Assembly: GCF_000218685.1 (NCBI RefSeq)
Contig: NW_006763294.1
Location: 558,001 to 622,000, forward strand
Direction: 5' to 3'
From: Serpula lacrymans var. lacrymans S7.9
Lineage: Eukaryota > Basidiomycota > Agaricomycetes > Boletales > Serpulaceae
DNA length: 64,000 bases
Part shown: positions 24,771 through 36,459 of the stretch, piece after piece
Layout: each line of letters begins with the position of its first letter
Position numbering within the stretch: position 1 is the stretch's first letter
The notes under the pieces: model-generated
The model's database searches: none
What the model saw: only the letters and a program-made list of their open reading frames with translations
Told to the model about the DNA's origin: nothing
Position numbers and translations under genes: made by a program

Positions 24771-27700
24771 TCATGCCCGTACACCGACGAATTCCCGCCA
24801 TGACCGAACTTCTGATGGTATATGTCCTTCGGTGTAACTCTTCAACCCACCTGTGGGTATCTTTTTGGCTAGACTCTCCATAAAAAGCTGGGCATTACGC
24901 GCGTTATTCAGTAATGGCAAGCCAAAGTCGACCGCATTTCTAGCAATCCAAAATGATAAGGAATCCGGACGGAACATGGTTGAAATCTAACTCACCGTCT
25001 CGCGACGTAATCCTCATCAGTCGCACTTGTGCCTCGCGACTTTGCCAAGTTAACGACACACTGGATGTTGTGTTCGTCAAATACAATTTTAAGCTTTCGC
25101 TTGTCCTTGGTTGGGAATATGATACGTTTTGCTGATACGTAAGGAATGTTGTTCAAAAAGTCCTCAACAACCGGTGAAGAGCAGTAGAGTTTGAAGCCTA
25201 GATCTTGCATTCCTTTTGCGACAGTTGCCATCTCTGGCTTGGAAATGTCTCCTCCGATAAGGACACCTGAACCTTCAGCTGGAACCTTGAAACCGGTGGT
25301 ACTGAGCAAAGAAGCCCAGTATGCCTCGTGGATGTCCTTGCCGAAACTTGCGACTTCTCCAGTCGATGCCATTTCTAGTTAAAGCGATGTATCAGCCATG
25401 TCTCAGGAGACAACATCCTTGAACAAACTGATTACTCACCGACTCCCAAGAAGGGATCAGCACCTCCCAAACGAGTCCAGGAGAACTGAGCAACCTTGAT
25501 TGAGGTGTAATCTCTCTCTTGCGCCATGATATCGACGGGCTCAGGTACGTCTTGGTTGACGATGGCGGTGGTGGCGGTGTCGATGAAGTTATGTCCAAGC
25601 ACCTTGGATACGAATGGGAACGACCGCGATGCGCGGAGGTTGCACTCGATAACCTTGAGCTGGGCTTCTTCATTAGGTCCATCAGCAGGCTTCTTGATGA
25701 TCTGCATATTGTAAGGTCCAGAAATCTTGAATGCAGTCGCGACTTTCTCTGCAATAGTCTTCAAGCGCGACATGTCTTCCGGAGTCAGGGAGAACGGAGG
25801 TAGGACAAGGGTGGCATCACCGGAGTGCACACCAGCGTTCTCAACGTGTTCAGAGACAGCGTGGACGAGAAGTTTACCATCGTGGGCGACAGCATCGACG
25901 TCGATTTCTTGTGCATTGTCGATGAACTTGGTGATCACGACTGGGTGAAGAGGTGACACGTCGGCGGCTGCAGAGAGATTGTATTCGAGGGTGGATTCTT
26001 CGTAGACCACGTTCATGGCCGCGCCAGAGAGAACGTAGGAAGGACGGATAAGGACGGGGTATCTAATGTAATGGCCTTTAGTTATTCCGCATTGATGAGC
26101 AAAGTCAGATTACTTACCCCACTTTCTGAGCAAAGGCTTTGGCAGCATCGACAGTTGTAACTTCAACCCACTCAGGTTGATCGACACCAATACTATCAAG
26201 CACAGACGAGAATTTGTGTCGGTCCTCAGCAGTGTCGATCATCTCGGGGTCAGTACCAAGAACCTTGACGCCATTCTCCTTGAGACGCAGAGCAATGTTT
26301 TGAGGAAGTTGTCCTAAGGTGGAGTGGTTTAGTTTGTCAAGTCCAAATCACAAAAGAAAAATAAATCCTCACCTCCCACACTGACGACGACACCTTGAGA
26401 TTGTTCCAGTTCGTAAATGTCCATGACACGTTCATAGCCAAGTTCCTCGAAGTACAAGCGGTCGGCTTCGTCAAAGTCCGTGGACACTGTCTCCGGGTTG
26501 TAGTTGATCATGATGGTCCTCCTGCCCATGTCTCGCAATTTACGAGCGCACGTTACAGCACACCAGTCAAATTCGACGCTACTGCCGATACGGTACACAC
26601 CACTGCCCAAAACCATTGTTCCATGTTCGTCGAACTCGACATCATGCTCGGAAGCATTGTAGGTTGTGTAGAGGTAGTTTGTATGCGCAGGGTATTCAGC
26701 GGCTAGTGTATCTATTCTCTTCACGAAAGGAGTAATGCCAAGGGATTTTCGGTGAGCACGGACATTGTCTTCCTTAGACGAAACCAGGTCGGCAATTTGG
26801 GAGTCAGAGAATCCCATACATTTGGCCTGTTTCATAACCTCGTGGTCGATGTTCTCCACTGAACTACACGATTTGATAGCGTAGTGTGTGTTCACGATGT
26901 TCTCTATCTTGTAGAGGAACCACTACAAACCAAGAGGCTCGTGAAAAAGCTAAGTTATACAAACTGATCTCCCTTACCTTGTCGATTTTGGTCAGAGCAT
27001 GCAGATGGTCAACAGTATAGTGTTTGTTGTACATGGCATAGGCGATGGCAAACAGACGCATATCCGTAGGATTCGAAAGGGCGTGGTCCAAATCTTCGGG
27101 CTGTACGTATGCCTCAAATCCTTTCCATCGAGGGTCCACTTGCCTGATAGCCTTTTGCAAACTCTCCTCGAATGTACGACCGATAGCCATGACTTCACCG
27201 ACACTCTTCATTGACGAACCGACTTCCCGGTTGACCTGAGTTGAGAATTTCGCAAGATCCCATTTGGGGATCTTAGTAACGATGTAGTCAAGAGAGGGCT
27301 CGAAGCACGCCGTAGTCGTTTTCGTGACAGCATTGGGGAGCTCGGGAAGGGTGTGACCAAGGGCAATTTTCGCCGCAGTGTATGCGAGGGGGTAACCAGT
27401 AGCCTTCGAAGCAAGGGCACTAGAAAGGATCAACGTGTTAGCTAAACCCGCGCAATGCACGCCATTAATCACGAACCTTGAACGACTCAGGCTATTATAA
27501 CCGACGATATTTGCATGAGAGAATGTGACATAAGAAAGAAAAACGCAAGTCCTTACCGAGCATTCACCTCAATGACGCAATACTCACGCGAGAAGGGGTT
27601 GAGTGCGTATTGAATGTTACATTCTCCGACGACGCCTAGATGCCTGATGACCTTGAGAGCTGCACTTCGAAGCATGTGGTATTCGTCGTCCGGGAGGGTC

Positions 27701-28875
27701 TGCGAGGGAGCCACCACGATGGAATCGCCGGTGTGAGTGCCAAGAGGGTCGAAGTTTTCCATGTTACAGCAGATAATAGTGTTCTATGACATATGTAAGT
27801 CAATGACAAGCTACAAGAAGAAGAAAGACACGTACATCTGCAGCATCACGGACGACTTCGTATTCCAGTTCTTTCCATCCTTTCATACTACGTTCGATGA
27901 GCACTTGAGGACTAAGACTCAAACTTTTTGCAGAAAGATCGCGCAGTTCGTCGGGGTTGTTCGCAAAACCAGATCCAAGACCACCTAATGTGAACGCAGA
28001 TCGCAGAATGACCGGGTAACCAATAGTTTCAGCTGCTGCCAGAGCATCGTTAACTGACGAAACGGCAGTCGACTGAGCCACAGGGATATCGATTTCTGTG
28101 CAAGACGAGTTAGAAAGAGCAAATCAAGGAGACAATAAATTTTGAGATAGATTCTGCAGGCGACCTGGTTTCACAACCAGAATCACCCCGAACTAACACA
28201 TAGGGAGAACGAAATAAAAGCGAACTATAATTCACCCTTTAATGCCTGTACGAAAAGATCACGGTCTTCGGAGATTTCAAGAGTCCTGATGGGGGTTCCC
28301 AAAACTCTGATGCCTAGCCTGTCCAAAACACCCATCTTGTCAAGTGCAATACCGACATTGAGGGCACTCTGTCCACCAAAAGTCAAGAGGATACCGTCTG
28401 GTCGTTCCTTTTCCAGCACATATGCTACATAATCCGCGGTAATTGGCAAGAAGTAAACTTCAGAAGCTAGTTGATGAGATGTCTGCCAGGTAGCGATGTT
28501 AGGGTTGATGAGTACAGCTTCGACGCCCTCCTCTCGCAGAGCCTTCATTGCCTGTGATCCCGAGTAGTCGAATTCACCGGCCTGGCCAATGCTGAGGCCT
28601 CCACTGCCTACGACGACGACTTTCTTGACATCAGGGCGCGGTATTTTGGGCAGGACCTTTGCAGAGATTCTACGGGCGAGTTCGGATGGTGAGTTTATGA
28701 CATGTTCTCCGTCTTTGGGAGCGTATGAGCCAACTGCAGGAGCAGCTACAGCTCGCAGTGGTTTTGTGTGTGCAATGAAGCGGCGAGGGGATGAATGAAA
28801 GTAACGCGTCCAATGCTTAGGTTGTCGACAAGAAGACAAATGTCGGTTTAAAACCGAGCTTAGCTGGAGTGCCAT
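24771..28875 (-). CDS. CPA2: Carbamoyl-phosphate synthase, large chain (arginine-type), probably mitochondrial
   Basis: Ten exons (28236..28875, 27836..28095, 27557..27783, 27477..27491, 26978..27419, 26373..26922, 26118..26313, 25440..26062, 24996..25374, 24771..24939) give 1166 residues. The large chain makes carbamoyl phosphate from bicarbonate, ammonia (from the glutaminase subunit) and two ATP. It has the tandem synthetase halves: [21 protein letters not shown], then [10 protein letters not shown] and [13 protein letters not shown] in the first ATP-grasp unit; [32 protein letters not shown] and [12 protein letters not shown] in the second; and a C-terminal MGS-like domain ([21 protein letters not shown]). 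No glutaminase or aspartate transcarbamoylase is fused, so it is the arginine-type enzyme rather than URA2/CAD. The first 45 residues are Arg/Ser-rich without acids, like a mitochondrial presequence. A 15-nt micro-exon encodes part of RLSRSS. Confidence 0.93.
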
Positions 28876-29873
28876 GGTGGAAATGGCCCAGCAGCTCAGT
28901 ACAAGGATCTGTTCCTTGGAGGCGTACCCTTTAAAGCTTTTTGCGTGACTCGATGCTCAAATTTTTGCACTCCATATAAGGAAGGACCTTAACGTTAACA
29001 AATATAAGCGCCAAAGGTTCCGGACTCAAACTTCACTTCCTTGAAATACCTATGCATACATACGCTAACACTGATATTTGATAGATCAACGTGCGAGTCT
29101 CGTCAGACACAGCACCAGCGCTTGTTACCTTTCGCGAAAGCTTTATAATTGCTTACTAGCACTCTATCCTCCGGGTAACCCTCGCGCAATACGCTCTTCA
29201 CATCACGCGGCAGGACGAACCGCCAAACGTGGCGGCTTGCCGCAGACTTATGCCCTTCGCATCTGATCGCCCTACTTTTGTCGCAGTATTTCAAGTCCTT
29301 ATGCGGCTTGTTGTACTCTTTTGCAACCTTCGCTCCGCTTTGTGGCCCCCCATCGACATCCTGCCGAGCACGTAAGCAGCGTCCCCAGCGGTTAAACTAG
29401 GCAGCTGAGCAGATATTTCTGTCACGAGTCAGGCAAATTTACACAAGCCAAGCAACGGTCATTCTCTTGCTCCAGACCATACTCTCCGTACTCTCCGGTT
29501 GTACGCTTCTGCCTCCATCCGTCGGGAAGACCATTCTCTTGATCGTGATCAATGAAGCCAAGTCCTGACAATCGCCGTCAGCGCGCAGTCTTTGCAAACA
29601 TCGTACGATATACATAGCTCTAACTCTGTCAGAGCAAAGCGAGGCATACTAACTGCAGCGAACGTGCCTAACGCCAACAAAAACTACTGTCTAGACTCTT
29701 GCCTCCCCCGACTCTTCCCCGCCGCTTGCTACTTCAAGATGACAAAGCAGAGGTTACAGTTGTGTATGAATATCAGGATGCCGTGACACTATACATGCAT
29801 AAGTAAAGGTAAATCATTACTACAAGCTTTAACTTTATTCCAATTAAAACGCCGGCCTTGGACGTGGAGGCCG
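28876..29873. other. Gap upstream of CPSase
   Basis: About 1 kb holding the CPSase promoter. The frames here are short; the leader shows no obvious upstream peptide frame of the arginine-attenuator kind. Nothing else is identified. Confidence 0.4.
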
Positions 29874-31067
29874 TCAGGGGCGGGTCCTTTTGCTCGGGCG
29901 TTCGACCTCTGTTTCGTCTTCTAGCGAGCGTTTACCTCCTCTTCCAATGCTATCTCCTCTGGATGATGATTCGGAATACTCTGAGCTTTCTGCTGCCGAG
30001 CTAAAATATTAAAGTCAATCAATAAGGAGATATCGAAAAGGCAAATTTAACACACTCATATCCCGGCGGATCCATACCCAATTCAGCATTCTCTTTGGCT
30101 TGCTTGTCCCACTTTTCCTGCCTCGCTAACTTTCTCTTACGTTTCAAGCAGGCGATCCGCTTTCTTCTGGCTCCTGCCTCCATCTGGGCCGTTCCATCCC
30201 ATATCTCATCCTTTTCCTTCATCTTGGCCATCAGATCTTCCTCCAGTACGATTCTTGTCCAGCATGTTTCTTCCACAGCCGCTTGGACTGCGTCAACGAC
30301 CTTGGAGGCACGCTCGATCAACATAGATGTTTCCAGCATCCTCTTCTTAATCCCCGGTTTGTCGTCTACAAGTGTGGTGAATTCTCGCAGTATGTGTCGA
30401 ACCTCTCTGATAGTTGGCCCATTCTCCACTCTGGGAAATGATTTCCAGCTGGTGGTATCGTCGTCATCTTCGTCGTAATATCCTTCACCACCGATAGTGA
30501 TGTTTCCACCCGCGCTGTCTTGACGAGGTCCAACCTTGAATATGGCACTCGGCTCGAGATCGGGATGTGATATTGCATGCGATTGCTCAGGTACCGCGTT
30601 GGAGGGACCTGCGACTGCCGAGACATTTTCCGCCGCCGGCATCATCGCACTCTTCTCTAAATTAACGTAACAACCAATCAGTCGGTTGTGGGGATAATAT
30701 TGCTTTCCGCTTACCTGGCTCAAGTTCTTGCCTTTTATTACTGTCCAGTGATGTCCTTTGCTTTTTCTGTCGTGAAGACCTTCCCTTCAAGGAAGGGGAT
30801 TTAGACCTGCATATCCATGTCAATGTTTCCCTCTCACCGCGGTGGCGGGATGGGTTGACTTACATAGGAACACCTCCAGGATGTTTCTTCATCAATCGGC
30901 GGATAATTTCCTCCGTCTTGCCAACTGCCTTGACGGCTTTTTGCTAGCAATTCGGAATGTCTGTCAGTACCAATGTACAGTGCACGACTGACCTTGCATA
31001 CCTTTGCAATAGCTTGAATCTGCGCGCGGCTGAGTTGCCTCAGTTTGAGACTATCCATGTTCACCAT
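29874..31067 (-). CDS. SAP-like, coiled-coil, basic protein
   Basis: Five exons (31002..31067, 30864..30943, 30715..30806, 30056..30656, 29874..30000) join in phase to 321 residues. The N-terminus LKLRQLSRAQIQAIAK continuing QKAVKAVGKTEEIIRRL has the spacing of a SAP DNA-binding helix pair. A Ser/Lys-rich linker, an acidic run (YYDEDDDDTTS) and a long helical, Lys/Arg/Glu-rich segment (LEEDLMAKMKEKDEIWD to RRKRIACLKRKRKLARQEK) follow. The tail is Ser-rich and ends with KRTRP. This suggests a nuclear, DNA-associated protein, but no named family is recognised. The start could also be the second ATG (31058). The + strand gene at 32171 has the same kind of N-terminus and the same first intron position, in divergent orientation. 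Confidence 0.7.
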
Positions 31068-31638
31068 TTGGACTGGAGTTGGGAGGTATGCGATGTATTG
31101 GGTGGGGATGCAGGTGAGAGATGAAAGACAGAATGGAATCAATGTTTGGACCGTAGAAATAACTCTATGGAACTGATGGGAGTGGCTCAAACCCCGGTCT
31201 CTTCAAGGGTCTGAGCCACTGGTCCAAGCACGGAGGACAATAGAATTTGCGACTTGTCTTGTAATGGCAGGTAGCTTTGACGACAGACAGTGGAACACAT
31301 TTGTGGCCACCAAGTGGCCACACAATCTTTTCGCGTATGCGATTCGATTCGATCTGGCAGATCACGCTGTTTCTATTCTCTGCACCTGCATGGTGGTATG
31401 GAGGACCATATGTTCGCATATGCTTATTGTATTTTCGGTATCGGTTCTGTTACAGTAACAATGGCGTTCTGGATATGTAACTATAATTACAGGCACGTCA
31501 TGCTCACATGGTAGTAGTCTGAGATGCGGTGGTCAAACGTAGGGAGACCACAGGTCTCACTGGCGTTTAGATAAGATCACAGAATTGCTGGACAAGTGGC
31601 CCTGTGGTTGGAACGTCCCCCATGTCAAGAAGTCACAT
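31068..31638. other. Left half of divergent intergenic region
   Basis: Between the SAP-like minus gene and the tRNA. There is a long frame upstream of the chosen start (to 31190), but it looks like leader. No further gene is recognised. Confidence 0.35.
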
Positions 31639-31748
31639 GGCAAGATGGCCGAGCGGTCTATGGCGTGTGACTCAAGCGAAAGCTTGCCTGAAAGCTTCAG
31701 GTTTCTCATCCGGTAATCCGGGCAGGGGTTCGAATCCCCTTCTTGTCA
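31639..31748 (+). tRNA. tRNA-Leu (anticodon CAA) with intron
   Basis: The acceptor stem ggcaaga pairs with tcttgtc (31741-31747), with A as discriminator at 31748. The D arm (gccgagcggtctatggc), a Leu-type long variable arm (ccggtaatccgg) and a perfect T arm (ggggttcgaatcccc) are present. Anticodon CAA lies at 31673-31675. An intron of about 28 nt (31677-31704) follows the base after the anticodon, the standard position. It contains gcttg, which can pair with the anticodon region caagc, plus a second small hairpin (cctga...tcagg). The T run at 31753 fits a Pol III terminator. The first base pair of the anticodon stem is weak, so the exact intron end may be off by a base. Confidence 0.85.
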
Positions 31749-32170
31749 TATATTTTTCATGATGGTTCCAATTTTGCTTCCGAGTGGCGTTAGTCATATT
31801 TGATTACTTGGGGGCTATGAAGCACAGGGATGCACAAAATGTTTTTGTCGAAAAAGCACTGATACTATTACACCAATAAGTTCTGTGAAACGCCTTGTAA
31901 GGCGTATTTTTGCTTTTGTTGTGGGGATTTGTTCAGCCACCACCGTCATAGACCAAAAAAGGAAGGTAGTTTTGACCTTGTGCACAGCCGGTTTCGACGC
32001 TTGAAGCTTCTTCAAAGCTTACTATTGTTCTACCGACTTGACCGGACCCTTGGCTGGGCCACCAGAGCAGGAAACATATAAATATTGGATTATGCGTTGC
32101 TCGCATACCAAATATTAAGCATTTCGTACTTCATTTTGTTGCATTGCCATCCTCAATATTCTCGCCGATC
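31749..32170. other. Right half of divergent intergenic region
   Basis: Contains the tRNA terminator and the upstream region of the + strand SAP-like gene. No open frame of interest. Confidence 0.35.
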
Positions 32171-33325
32171 ATGTCTGACGCCATCACATTGCGCAAGTTA
32201 CCGCGAGGCGAGCTTCAGAAACTGGCTAGGGTAAGTGCATGGTACTGCGTTTTCTGTTTGACCAATGTACTAATGATTGTCGAGAGTAGTCTAATGGTAT
32301 CAAACCCAATCTCAAAAACGAAGCTATCGTACAACGTCTCGTAGAGCGTGGACTCGGAAATGGGAGTGGGAGCGGAAGTGGGAGTGGGAGTGGGAGTGCC
32401 ACCGAAGTCGGGCAGGATGACCAAACCAAGTACGTTTTGAAATCTTTTATAGGTGGAATACTCATAGTTCAACCATATTCAACAGGAAAGACATTGAAGA
32501 GAAAGATACACCAGACGACGCCAAAAACAATCAAGATAGTCGGGATGTATGCGCGCCACCTCCGTCATCGCTAAAGGCAGATTTACCACAGACTTCTATG
32601 TGCAAGAAGAATGACAAGTGTAAATCAACTCCGAAGAAAGAGAAAGGTAAGAAGATAGATTACAGCAAATTAACAAGTCGATTACTAACTCTTTACATGC
32701 AGCGAATAAAAAACTCAATGGAGTGGACCATGTCAATGCCAAAGAGGCGAGCTCTGAGATATCTCAAATTTCTCAGTCTACATATGCAAGCCGCATGTCA
32801 TCAGTCGAGGACGTCCCCATTCTTTCAGAGATTCGTGCCGTCGAGCGCGCTGTGGATATAATGGCGAATATATCTGAGGCTGACCAGGAGTGCCTCGCTG
32901 AAATAGCTGTCCTCAAGGCTACTGCAGCGCGTTTGCGCAAGCAAGCCGAAGATTTACGAGCTGTTTTGCAGTCGACAAAGGGAAGAAGGGATGAGATGCA
33001 GAGTTTCTTTCTCTACTGGCAGAAAATAGATCCAAAATGGTCCATGTTTGAAATCTACCCAGAGGGTGCGGAATGGGCTCCTACCTTACCACCGGCAGGC
33101 ACTGGAAAGTCAGGCGAGGGACCGAAGATGTTCGTATAATATCTTTCCTTCTTCTTTTTCCTACTAATCGATAGCCTGTCATTAGACCAGTTTCGCGCCC
33201 TACATTGACGCTACCAGCAACGCCACGGCCACTACTCCCAGAACAACAGGCTCTCAGAGCGTAAGTCATGACTAGTTCTGACCTCTTCCATGATTTTCAT
33301 GTATTATTTCCAGAGCACAACTTAA
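32171..33325 (+). CDS. SAP-like, coiled-coil protein
   Basis: Six exons are proposed (32171..32230, 32290..32429, 32486..32646, 32703..33133, 33186..33260, 33314..33325), giving 292 residues. ITLRKLPRGELQKLAR continuing SNGIKPNLKNEAIVQRLVE is a SAP-type motif. A Gly-Ser repeat (residues about 45-58), a Lys-rich linker and a heptad-like coiled coil (VLKATAARLRKQAEDLRAVL) follow, then a block ending FFLYWQKIDPKWSMFEIYP. The last two introns have strong borders and a tactaat branch site; if the fourth intron is kept, the protein stops two codons later (MFV*), giving 265 residues. It mirrors the divergent gene at 29874-31067 in N-terminal motif and first intron position, though the C-terminal halves differ. 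Function unknown; nuclear location is inferred. Confidence 0.7.
32363..32398 (+). repeat. Gly-Ser coding microsatellite
   Basis: An imperfect GGGAGT/GGGAGC/GGAAGT hexamer run inside the second exon of the SAP-like gene, encoding a flexible (Gly-Ser)n linker. Confidence 0.8.
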
Positions 33326-33994
33326 ACTCGCATTCCAACTTCATCAAGCACTGTATCCGCCTAGTAAATAGAACTCATGTACCTTTATAACGATTAGCCC
33401 TGTCAAGTACCACTAGCATGGAAGATTTTAATGGACAGAAGTAAATAGCCTTCACGCTGGAGCAGATCGTGGAACAATTAGAATGGTTGGCGATGCGTTC
33501 GATACTCCCCCCAGCATAGAACTATAGTATATTATTGCGATTCATCTGACGACATCTTCATGTGTAAACGCAAGTAACTTGGGGATGTGATCAGTTCATC
33601 AGTCTAGCAAAGAGAAAGGCCCGTATTCATAGGCAGTAAGACGGTAAGGACGGGTGTCATTCAGCAGGATGGCCTACATTTCCGTAAGGAGATTCGAAGT
33701 GACTTCACGGCATTCTGAATGCACAAAAAAGCATATCTTAATATCGACGTCCAGATTGCCGAAGTTGCAATGAATCGGAGGGTTCGTTATAATGCACATG
33801 ATGCCCCTCATGTGAATGAATGAAGAGCGCAAATATGTTCCAGTGAAAATGGCTTCATCAGCATATATAATGGACAAGATGAATAGTAACATTTAGCTAT
33901 AAGCGGCAAGATCCAGTAATGGTTCATTGGTAAAAGCACCAATTGGTGGAACGCCGCCTTTTTGATAGATTGTCTGATGATGACAAGGATCGTA
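33326..33994. other. Gap between SAP-like gene and DRS1
   Basis: The two flanking genes converge here, so this is the 3' flanking sequence of both. Only short frames; nothing recognised. Confidence 0.4.
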
Positions 33995-36459
33995 TCATGA
34001 GTCTTCCTCCATCGCCATTTTCCGCCGCTTCGCTTTCCTCGATAGCCCAGCATATTTATCTCTTTTTGGTGGCTGATTGAAAAGGGGGAAACGTATTCGA
34101 GCAGTTATTATTGATTGCTCGGGATTACGAGCTTACCTGAGCTGCATCCTTTGGCTTTTGCTTTCCACCAGAATTTGCCTTGTGTCTCCCGGGAGTTCTA
34201 CCTGGGAACATTTATCGTTGAGCACAAATATTACATAGCTGATAACTGGGCAGGTACCTGCAGCCTTATTTTTCTCTTGTCCAGTTTGGAACCAAGTCCG
34301 AGCGGGACGCGAGTAGATCTCTTTTTCGTGCTCAATCATATTTTGTCCCTTCTTTAGTTCCATCTCTGCCTGTCGGAGCTAGATAACATACATTTAATCA
34401 GATGAAGAAAACGGGGAATAAAGAAATCGAATTCAGTCTCAACGTACTTGTTTCTCCTCTTTTTCTTCTTTGAGAATCACAGAGACCTCCTCTTTCACTT
34501 GTTCAAACTTCTGGGCCCACTTGGATACGACATCTGCAGGTACTACGCGATGCCTGACACTATCCTCGCCGGCGCTATGCTTGACTACTGCTCTAAGCAT
34601 TTTTCGGTCGGCTTCTCCAACAAATGTAACTGATCTGGAAATTCTCGACATTAGACAAAAGATCCGGAAAATACTGAGCATTTTAGACATACCGTCCCGT
34701 TTTTCCGGCTCGAGCTGTTCTCCCCACTCGATGCAGGTATTGTGCGAGCTGACTGGGCATATCGAAATTTATTACAGTCTCGATCCCCTTGATGTCGAGC
34801 CCACGTGAAGCCAGGTCTGTCGCCATCAGGTAGTCAACAGAGCCATCACGGAATGCTTGGAGTGCTTTTAGCCGCTAATAACACTGAATGAGTACATCTT
34901 TCTCGAGAGCACACGCTGAAAACAAACCTGTTCTTGAGAGAGATCACCATGCAGCTCGTCGCATTTCATGTCAAGTAAGCCGAAGACAATGCGCATCTGA
35001 TGAGCAAGTTTCTTGCTCCGGAAAAATACGATGACTCGAGTCTTGAAAGTCCTTTTACAGATACATAGAAGAAGAGCAGGCCGTTCTTTTTCCTTCTCAG
35101 GACGGACACGGACGAACTCTTGAACTAAACCTTTGGCCATACTCCGCTTCGCGTCTACAAAGATGCGAACAGGTTTTGTTAGAGATAACCTGATCAGTTT
35201 GTCGACTGAATCAGTCATGGTGGCAGAGAATAACATGGTCTGTCGAGAAACGGGACAGGCTTTGACGATTTCTGTGAGTTCATCGGCAAAACCATCCTCG
35301 AGCATGCGGTCTGCCTCGTCAAGGACAAGTATATCTAGTGCATCGAGCGTGAATGAAGGAGAATTGTGCAGATGGTCGATGAGACGACCGGGGGTAGCGA
35401 TGAGAACGTCTGGACGACTACGTAAAGCTGCTTCTTGCGACTTGAGGGAGAGTCCACCTAGTGTGTAATAAAATACGCTAAAATGTGAGGGTTAAGCATA
35501 ATAAAGTCTGATAAACATACCAACAACTAGACAGAAGCGCACATCTGTATGACCGGCCATCCTGGTGCCAACTTCAAAACATTGGACAGCCAGTTCTCTC
35601 GTAGGCACTACGACCAGACATCGTGTTGCAGCAGCATTTTTGCCTTTATCTCGATACAGAAGACGTTCAATGATAGGGATGGTGAATGCAGCCGTTTTTC
35701 CAGACCCAGTGACGGCACCTCCTACCACATCCTTGCCCAATAATGCTACTGGAACTGCAGCCGCCTGTATAGGCGTTGGTTTATGTAAACCCATCGTAGT
35801 GAGAGCCTTTATTATTGGTCGAGATAGATTCATCGTCAAGAAAGAGGCATGAGTTTCAGATGGTCTGGTTTCGTCGTCAAAATAAGCAGCTTTGCGGAGG
35901 TTCTCGCCTTCGTCGTTTTCGTCTGTTGAGTTAGAGTCGTCTGAGGAATCTCCTTCACCATCCTCCTCTACTTCGCTATTGTTTTCTTCGTCGTTATCTT
36001 CTTCAGATGATGTAGCAAGAGGGTCTTCCTCTTCCTCTTCTTCCTCCTCGTCGCTTTCCTCGCTGCCTTTAGCATCAGAACCCTCGCCCGAGCCACTTTC
36101 ACTATCTGTGATATCACTTTTATTTCCGCCAGACACCCTTTTCCTCTTGCTGGCGAACGTTTTCAATTTCCGTCTAGCAATAATTTCGTCTATCGAAATC
36201 TGGTTCTGTAGTGACATCAGCCTGTGTGTCTTGAATAAGCTGGTTCTCGAAATCTACTGACCGCTTTCGACACTTTCTCTACAAGGTTTTGAACTATTTC
36301 TGAAGCATCATTATAGGACGGCACCAAAAAATCAAAGTCGGGGTTCAGTTGTGCATCTTCTGCCTTTGCTGTATTCCGTCCTTTTACTGGACGTGGTGCA
36401 GGGGCGGGGGAATCATGTTCCTCATCCGAGTCGATGGTCATGATGAAATCACCCGACAT
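33995..36459 (-). CDS. DRS1: DEAD-box RNA helicase DRS1/DDX27
   Basis: Eight exons (36262..36459, 35521..36205, 34928..35457, 34693..34874, 34448..34634, 34258..34378, 34137..34201, 33995..34072) give 681 residues. DRS1/DDX27 is a nucleolar ATP-dependent helicase required for 25S/28S rRNA maturation and 60S subunit assembly. An acidic N-terminal region with a long Glu run precedes the core. The Q motif region is [14 protein letters not shown]. Motif I is [11 protein letters not shown], Ia PTRELA, Ib [16 protein letters not shown] and III SAT. In the second RecA domain are [26 protein letters not shown] (V) and [15 protein letters not shown] (VI). The C-terminus carries the family's [11 protein letters not shown] region and a basic SRKAKRRKM tail. 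The in-frame TTG upstream was rejected in favour of ATG 36459. A CACGTGAC site lies 180 bp upstream. Confidence 0.93.
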
